DNA from: Liolophura sinensis
Lineage: Eukaryota; Mollusca; Polyplacophora; Chitonida; Chitonidae
Assembly (NCBI RefSeq): GCF_032854445.1
Contig: NC_088301.1
Location: 31,711,830-31,775,829, forward strand
Length of the DNA stretch: 64,000 bases
Direction: 5' to 3'
Shown here: one piece after another, positions 56,536 through 64,000 of the stretch
Position numbering within the stretch: the stretch's first letter is position 1
Layout of the letters: each line of letters begins with the position of its first letter
Notes under the pieces: model-generated
Told to the model about the DNA's origin: nothing
Database searches by the model: none
What the model saw: the letters and a program-made list of their open reading frames with translations, nothing else
Translations under genes and position numbers: made by a program

Positions 56536-57674
56536 TTTTCTTTGTATACTTAGCCTACAAGTTGATACTTTCTAAAAAGACATGAACAAGTTAGGCAAGA
56601 ACAAAATTTATAGCACCCAATTTTTCTGCCTTATGTAAGACTAAATCCAAATAGAAAGGCTTATCGGATACACCATAAATGCCTTTAAAATCTTACAATG
56701 CAAATGACACAACAGTAGGTGACCATCTTCTGAGCTTCAAAACATCTACCATTTTATCATCCCATGCAGAGACAGCCTCTCAACATGTGCCTGAGCGCTT
56801 GTTACATGTAAACATACAAAATGGGTGTAGAGAAGCAGAAGTCGTGCCTATAGGCTATAAACCAGACAAAATGACCTCTATGAAATGAACGGGTCTGTGT
56901 TTCCACCCACGTTTCTAACCTCATGACTGCCACTCCACAAATGTACAGTACTTGTCATGCAATACCTATAGTTCCATCTAAACAAGTCACACCCTGAAAA
57001 CTGAGCTAACACAGTGTAAGTCATACATGCTTTGTTTGAGCTCAAATCTCCTTCACCATTCACTATAGTTACATGTCCTCTTTTAGAGAACTTGAAAATT
57101 CATTTGAAACCTAGCGGTAGTTCATCAATTGGTATTGTGTCACACAGGGTTAGAGTCCCAGAAGCACATGTAGGTGTCATTTAGAGGAGAAGTTCAGAAT
57201 TACATGCCACAAAAGAAGTGCGCAAGCCTAGTGTCATCTCTACATACACCTTCAGAATCAGAGCCTGTTCACAAGTCCCATGATACATTATGATGTTAAT
57301 GACATCCTGGTGCATCACCATCCAGAATTTAGTAACAGATTCCAATGGATCCAGATCATTGACCTGCTTGTGTTAACATAAAAAGTAACTGACCACCCCA
57401 AAAAGATTTCCTTATCACATGTAATACAGGAGCGTTACATCACCATGACCTCCCTTTCAGCCTTGGCACCAATGATTTACAGCAAAGTACGGCAAATCAG
57501 TATATCTTAACATGGGACAGGTGTATATACAATAATGAAAATTATTCACAAAATTTTGTTCACTATTCTATGCACCTGTCCATTTTAAAATTTATAGCCA
57601 TAGCACCATGAAAATAGGCTAACACAGTGTGAAGAGACATCACCAGTTATGATATTCTGTATTATTTCCATGTA

Positions 57675-57850
57675 GCATTGGTGTTCCATGCCATGCTCAA
57701 GACTTTTACACTTATTTGACAATGGTCATGTTTATACATTGAGGAAATCAGTGAGCTTGGTGAAAACGAAGGCCCTTTACCACGTACTTGACAAACCTCC
57801 TGGCTTAAAGCTGCAGCAGTACCATTGAGCGCAGCCAATAAAACCCATTT
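57675..57850 (-). mobile_element. Diverged SINE related to the chimeric family
   Basis: TTGGTGTTCCATGCCATGCT, AAGACTTTTACACTTATTTG, GACAATGGTCATG and TTGACAAACCTCCTGG follow the order of 52941-53224. Confidence 0.5.
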
Positions 57851-58640
57851 CTGCAACCCATGTATCAATGATTGTTGAACTATTATACTCTCTCCACTGC
57901 CCCATGTACATCTCCCTACACACAACTCATGTTTTTGGCATCTACATCCACACAGGGCAGCAGGTGGAGGACCAGAAGTCAGTTGGTTAAGTTAGATCTA
58001 CAATGTACATGTATCTTTAACACCACCTCTGTCCTCAGATCCTTCAAGGTGGATTCTGTGTATCATCTGTTTTCTACTGCATCTAAGAGAATTAATGGCA
58101 TACTGCCAGTCTTTACCAGCTTGTAGATTCTCCTGCCCATGGAAGCCTGAGTTATCTGATATCCGGCTGACTCCAGTATGGGTGTCAGAGGATCAACTCT
58201 GAGGTTACAAGATAAAACAAGCAGACTAATTAGCCAATCAACTCTGGATTAATCCCTGACAATAGGCAGATGTATGAGCCTCAGAGTGCAATCCTCAACA
58301 TTGAAGATCCACAATTTAATGGCTTCAGTACAAGGCATGTGCAGTATGTCATTCTGCTACCAAAGTCCAACATAAACGGTATATGAGCACATAAAAGCAA
58401 CCTTAACATGACTTTAAAGGCAACTGAAATGCCACATTTTATCCCCCTAGAGCTGTCTGTTTTACGAGCCTAACTGATTTTTTGCCCGATAACAGGCAGA
58501 TTTTGTTCAGGTAGGATGGGCTAGGCTTCAGTCAAAGGTCTTGAGAGAACAACATGTACGTCACAGTGCCTTAATACACAAAGAGCTATAAAAAATTAAT
58601 TTTCAGTTTATTTATGTTTCTAAATCTAGCGAAGATTAAT
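57851..58640. other. Intron/intergenic, nothing recognised
   Basis: No coding or repeat structure seen. Confidence 0.5.
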
Positions 58641-58805
58641 GAAGTGCTTGAAGTTTTTTGTTTATAAAAGTCATTAAAAAAACTTTACATTTTTCTAGTA
58701 CTCTATTATCCTCCCAAACAAAAACATTATTCTAAGATCAACAGAACTCTCAGAATCAGGCAAAAAGATTAACTTGTCATGGACAAAATTTTAGGTAAAT
58801 ACACC
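58641..58805 (+). repeat. Dispersed repeat family C, copy 4
   Basis: TAGTACTCTATTATCCTCCC, AACAGAACTCTCAGAATCAG, GCAAAAAGATTAACTTGTCA and TGGACAAAATTTTAGGTAAA match the right two thirds of the family. Confidence 0.5.
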
Positions 58806-60500
58806 TTAAAGTATTGATTTATTTATTACCAAGATTAAATTAGATTTTAGTGAATTAATCACACCATATCCCAAGATAATATATTCAATTAACGGTCAGA
58901 TCAGCAGATGGAAAGTGCTTTGACTCTGAAGGTGAATACGAGTGCCTAGTATTAAAGCTTCATATAACAGGACACAAAAAATCTTGACATGAAAAAGCAG
59001 ATGTTTAGCCATAGTCCAGGTGTCAGATATCAACAGTACATGTAACAAACTTTTTCCACAACATTGTTTCAAAATTGCATCTCATCTCTTATACATGTAT
59101 AATAATGAGTACATGTAAATACTTTACTACTAAATACTTTAAACTCAAAATACTTTACACACAAGCACAATGATTCTCCCTGCATTACTACAAACTTCCA
59201 TCATTAATGTATATGTATAACCGTCTATAATTTAGACACAATCAGGTCTGAATTCTACAATGACTCACTGTTTAAATGTGAACTTATATAACACGGCGGT
59301 GGGTAGATCTAGGTCTGTTAATGACAAACAGAAATTCTCTGCTACATGTACACTGTGTAGGTGTGGGCATTTAATGCTTTAGGCAGAGTACATAGAGCTA
59401 CACGTATACCCTGTACTCAGTACATTTAAATGCATACCTACATACATGCCTGAAGCCTGAACTTCACTTAATACCAATTTATACATGTAGTGGATCTCAT
59501 GCAGGTATCACAGCATTTTCTACAAATTCCTATAACAGCTGCAGTCTGAAATAGTATGCATGTATAGACACAGTACTTGTATTGCTGACTGGTCTCAGTA
59601 CGTTAATAGTAATTGAAGTAATTCTGATCAACATGCCAATGTACAGTCTGCAGTCTGACACTAAGTCCTTAAAGTCAGTGTGCATGAATTATCTGTTGCT
59701 GGAGATATGTGTATTTGGGTGTAAACACCATACATGTAGGTTATTCACAAGCTTTATAGTGGTGTTTTACATCATTATGTTGATCATCAGGACAATCACT
59801 GTTTGCATAATGATAGAATAATGACAATACGTCAAACTTGCTCCGTCGCCCGCAACAATTTTCCAAAATAGTTTGACGGTTTAAAGGTACAATTAGTGTT
59901 CAAGGTGTTTTGGGGAAAATTACCGACAAACAAATATATATATATGACAAAGAAGCCAAAAAAAGATTTTACTAGTAGTTGCAAACAGAACTTAACCAAA
60001 GTTGGTTATATATATGTTGGTTAAGTGAGGATTTGTACATGAATACATGTACATCTATTTTACAACCTCAAACAAATCTAATCTGACTATAGTATACCCA
60101 TTCAGGGGCTGAAGGATTCAAGGGTACGAGGAAACCCGTTTTGTACTATCTGTACAGGAAAATTCTCCGATAATGAATCCAATTAACCAGCAATGAGACA
60201 GGCTTATATATTAAGGCGATACATTAGGTAGGTGTATTAAAGTGTATTATGACTTATGACTGAATGAGATGGGTGAATGGGCACTCCCATACAGTGTACG
60301 TGTCCACCCAAGCTTGCACTTAATGGGACTTCTCTCATAGGTATAACTTCACTAGTAACACCTCAGTGGTTTGTTAGTCTGAAGTCCGACATGGCTGCCC
60401 TTAGGCTTGTCCTGTCCAACTGTTTGATATCGAGTTCACCTCAAGTCTCAAGTTGACCAGGGCCCAGGTCAAGTTAGCCGGACAAGGTCAGCTATGGCCA
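58806..60500. other. Intron/intergenic, nothing recognised
   Basis: AT-rich; short TA run at about 59935; no coding exon. Confidence 0.5.
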
Positions 60501-60518
60501 AAGGGTTTATAGTCTTAC

Positions 60519-60760
60519 CTGTAATGTTCACAGGCCAGTACTCTGGACAAAGGCTGTTAGCCCACAGGTACTCCCTTATAGTGCTTGGACAGGCACAGCT
60601 ACAGCTGCGTGTTTTGAATCCCTGTGTTGTTCCCCCAGTATAAAATGACTCCCACCGCCACGGCCCTGTAAATGCTGGCAGTGGCTAGCGCACGACCAAC
60701 CACAAGTAAAACCTGACAGCCCAAGAAAGGCAGGAGAATGTGCCACCAGCCAAACCAGTC
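60519..60760 (-). promoter_or_regulatory. Candidate non-coding first exon/promoter region of KANK
   Basis: A strong - strand donor CAG|GTAAGA lies at 60519/60518. The sequence just upstream on that strand is more GC-rich than its surroundings (up to about 61000) and has TATA-like motifs (TTTTATA near 60640, CTATAAG near 60580). The first KANK coding exon has a splice acceptor before its 5'UTR, so an upstream exon must exist. This is the best candidate I saw, but about 18 kb of intron separates them. Confidence 0.25.
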
Positions 60761-61729
60761 CACCAATCCCTACACAAGTGAAAAACTATTTCTTAAAGAT
60801 CTGTCTGACACTGCGGAGCTGTGTATAAAAAGCTGGCAGCCTGTCACTAACTCACTGACTGGCCTGCCCGTGTACAGTGCCACTGCTGACATGAGCCTGC
60901 ACACTTTACATGTTCTACCAGCCCATCAATGCGCCTTCCAGCCCTATACAGGAGCCACCAGTGCAGGCATAAAACATGAATACAAAACCGGACTTCAAAA
61001 CTCGTTAAGGTCTATTTTTACATGTGTCTTAAATTCCGAGGTAGAGGAAAGTAATTTAAGTAGGAGATGTGCAAACCAGTTCTTCTGGTCAGAGAGCGAT
61101 GTAAACTTACACCAGGGTTTATTGTTCCCTTTGTTTACCAAGTCACTTATCTGTCACCCACCTTAAGACGCCTGCCTCACAACAGTTCTCCTTGACAAAA
61201 CCTTACATTTAATTTGCCTCTAGCCTCACCCCTGAGTCTGCTAATCATAATAAGGGAAGCATGCAACCCAACAGTCTTTACTAACAATACAACAGCACAG
61301 TTCAGTTCACACACACACAGAAGATACTAGCACACATCTACCTCATTTAATGGCAATTCACTTTCAGCTCACATGATAAGTAGTAATTAAAAACCAACAA
61401 GATCAGCAAATAAAACCATTATTTGCAACATTACTCAGTGATGGTGTAAGAGTTATCTCAGACGCGTGAAACATGACGCATGCATGACATGTCACAGACA
61501 GGTCATCTAATGGTACACAAACAACACTGGAGCCTGCAAGATGACAAACATCCACTACCTTTCTAAGATGTTTACCTTGGAGTAGGCTAATTAGATTCAC
61601 ACCAAACTATTAATTACCTCTGTTTAACTCACATGCATTTTCCCTTCCTGATGTGGCCTGACACAGTTAACACTTCACATTTTGTGTTTCATGACACTAT
61701 CAGTTTCAGCCTTGACAAGAGTAGAGTTC

Positions 61730-61925
61730 TTCCATTTGACTAGACTAGACGTTTCACACTTGACTAGACTACATTTTGCACATTTTTCTAGTTCAGACAT
61801 TTTGGATTAAACCTTATTAATCACATTTGATTAGACAAAACGTTTCAAATTTAACCTGATTCAAATTTGACATACATGTAGCTACACATTTCACACATGG
61901 CTAGACTAAATATTTCACCCTTCAA
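61730..61925. repeat. Degenerate tandem repeat around TTGACTAGACTA
   Basis: Six or so imperfect copies of a roughly 27-bp phrase such as TTTCACACTTGACTAGACTA. Spacing is irregular. Confidence 0.55.
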
Positions 61926-62109
61926 AACTATGGAATCCATATGTGTTTCAGAAGATGGAACATGTTTCAAATAACCTATCCTAACAATATCCAGTACTAT
62001 AAAGTTACATATAGGTTCTATGCACATGTAGATGGCTACATGTATATCCAGGAAAATATAAACATAGTTGTTTAATATACTTTTGTAGCCCAAATTACAC
62101 ATATACACT

Positions 62110-63050
62110 GTTTAATGCCTCTATAAGCTGCAATGAGTATATCCCTTTAGATTAATTACCCTGAACTTGTCGGTCAATAAAAGACCCACTAAGGTCTTAA
62201 TTACAACATTAATCCCAGAGACTTAATTTAATATGTAGCTGCACATCAGATCCATATAAACAAGGTAAATTTTGAATCTCTACAAGAATTCTGAATACCA
62301 TGATGTGTTGATACAATTTTAAACATTAAGGTAAACCAAATCCCTGTGAAATGAAGGGTGGGGTGGTGAGGGTAAAAAACATTTATACTACAGAAATGTA
62401 AAATTAATTTCCTGTCAAAAGATAGAGAGCTACCGCATGCCACAAGTCAGAGAAACAAATCTGGGTTTATGTTTCAATAACTGTTCAAATTCTGATTCTC
62501 AGCCAGTATGATGTATTGTATAACATATATGTGCTACAGCCACTTGTCTACATGAAAACCTAGCTGAGGTTTAGGCAGAAGACAAGATGGTGAAACTCAT
62601 TCCTCAGCCTCTCTCTGGCACACACTTCAGATGAAAAGACAGCCGCTCCTTCTAGGTCACAGGTTGAAATTCCTTTTTTTCTTTTAGCTTCGCTCAAGCA
62701 AAGAGAAAACTGGTCTGTCAACATTACTTGATGCACTTGAAGCTTCCCTTTAAAGAGATCTTTAAAATACATTTGTCTATTACAGAGGGGGTTTATCCAG
62801 TTTTGACGAGACAAACAACTTTTGATGCAGCACCAGAATTCTGCAAGTAATTTGTACTGCTGTACTTCAACCCAGACAAATTAACCGCCTTTTTAATTTG
62901 TGGCATACTTTTTTTTCTGCACCATTTTAGAAAATGGGTGTGTTGAGTAACAAAAGAATGGTCAGAGTGCCCATCAGCAACGAAAGTCAAATCACTTTGT
63001 CACTTCTGTAGATGCTTCATTTTAGTACACGTGCAGGTATTTACACAAGT
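62110..63050. other. Intron/intergenic, nothing recognised
   Basis: No coding or repeat structure seen. Confidence 0.45.
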
Positions 63051-63057
63051 CCAAAAC

Positions 63058-63114
63058 TTTACAACCGCAAACTCAAAATTGACCTTTTTTTCTGGTCAAA
63101 TTGAGTTTACTTGT
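63058..63114. repeat. Inverted repeat (hairpin)
   Basis: GCAAACTCAAAATTGACC and GGTCAAATTGAGTTTAC are inverted copies around a T-rich 9-nt loop, with one bulge. Weaker pairing may extend outwards (ACAACC / CTTGTAGT). Confidence 0.7.
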
Positions 63115-63199
63115 AGTTTGAATGCCGACTTTAACCTAGTATTGAGTATAATTCCACTTTAAAGACCGGTTATTTTGTGAACGTGAAAGTATATATGAA

Positions 63200-63201
<2 letters not shown>

Positions 63202-63253
<52 letters not shown>
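63202..63253. repeat. (TA)n microsatellite, about 26 units
   Basis: The longest simple repeat in the window, preceded by a related GTATATATGAAATT. Confidence 0.95.
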
Positions 63254-63259
<6 letters not shown>

Positions 63260-63369
63260 AATATTACAGAGAAAGTTTAATTTCATTTGAGGTTCATTTC
63301 TGATCATGATTTTATTGTTGGTACACACATATACTTTTACAAGTATATCATCAAAATCAGAGCTATACA

Positions 63370-63680
63370 TTGTATAATAAAACAGTTATAAACCACAGTG
63401 ATGCATGTTCCATTGTTGGTTGTTATATTAAAGGAAAAAATCAAACTAATACACACTATTTTTATCAAAAGTTAACGTCTGCAAAATACAGAGATGAGGC
63501 CTATCCTCCTCAGACTAGAGATACATAATGAAACAGTTACAAACCCTGCATATGACATCAAAAATAAACAACTTATGCTAATAGAAAGACTGGGCCTACC
63601 CTGATCAGAGATACATGTATAATTATAACGAAACAATTATAAACCATCCATGTTCCATTGTTGATTGTTGTATTAAACAA
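63370..63680. repeat. Degenerate local duplication
   Basis: ATGTTCCATTGTTGGTTGTT at about 63405 recurs as ATGTTCCATTGTTGATTGTT at about 63649. GGCCTATCCTCCTCAGACTA (about 63496) recurs as GGGCCTACCCTGATCAGAGA (about 63592). AAACARTTAYAAACC occurs three times. Confidence 0.6.
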
Positions 63681-64000
63681 GAAAGCACTTGAAAATCTTC
63701 CATACAGGTACACTGTATGCTTGGCTATGTTGTAAGTACACACGAGAGCATCACCTCAGATCACTGAATAGACATTTGTACTTCAGGAAGAAGTATTTTG
63801 CACCAAGTAATATACATAAATAACGCTATATCATTTGCTTCATTTCCAACTGTTGACGTGTGACCCATGTGTCATTTGATATTTTAGGCTTAAGCTTTTG
63901 AATATTAAGTGATTAACAGAAAAAAAAAAGAAAAGAAATTTTACTATGAATAATGGAGGAGGTTGTAACCGGTTACATTTTCTTTGCAAGCAACTGATTC

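Noticed and set aside
60738-61166. 142-codon + strand frame
   Set aside because: Not recognised; falls in the GC-richer stretch where stops are rarer; no splice or start support.

Overview
This is eukaryotic (animal) genomic DNA. It is AT-rich and intron-rich, and full of minisatellites and dispersed repeats. The repeats suggest a lophotrochozoan, most likely a mollusc: tRNA-derived SINEs ending in an AAATAAATAAA-type tail, a CACTCACTCACTCA-tailed element, and very many TACATGTA palindromes. The lineage is an inference from repeat style, not a proven identification.

Two protein-coding genes are clear and point towards each other. On the + strand (2848-14758) are the last four coding exons of a GIPC-family PDZ protein. 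They cover the end of the GH1 region, the PDZ domain, the linker and the myosin-VI-binding GH2 domain; earlier exons lie before base 1. On the - strand (42160-24026) is an apparently complete KANK gene of ten exons. It has an N-terminal KN motif (talin binding), a coiled coil, a very large 3.8-kb exon carrying many R-S-V/I-G-V-type motifs and Gly/Ser-rich sequence, and C-terminal ankyrin repeats. All splice junctions are GT/AG and the phases fit across every junction I traced. The KANK product is about 1642 residues, or about 1635 if a 47-nt penultimate exon is skipped.

Layout: 1-2847 is upstream GIPC intron with decayed minisatellite. 2848-14758 is GIPC, with a 9.9-kb intron holding five tandem arrays. 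14759-about 20500 is GIPC 3'UTR and intergenic sequence. About 20500-42160 is KANK with its 3'UTR; its introns hold SINEs and 21-, 24-, 34- and 50-bp arrays. 42161-64000 has no recognisable coding sequence. It is probably 5' intron/upstream of KANK, with a possible non-coding first exon near 60.5 kb, SINE and MITE copies, and a long TA run near 63.2 kb.

Functionally, GIPC is an endocytic adaptor linking receptor tails to myosin VI. KANK is a cortical/focal-adhesion scaffold linking talin to microtubule-capture complexes. They need not act together. Their adjacency matters because human GIPC and KANK paralogues also share chromosome arms (1p31 and 19p13). I found no mobile-element protein genes, no CRISPR, no prokaryotic features and no clear RNA genes other than SINE heads. 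The most unusual items are an intronic 21-bp heptad repeat open in frame with a KANK exon, an antisense orphan 'last exon' next to the KANK stop, and an unusual load of intronic minisatellites.
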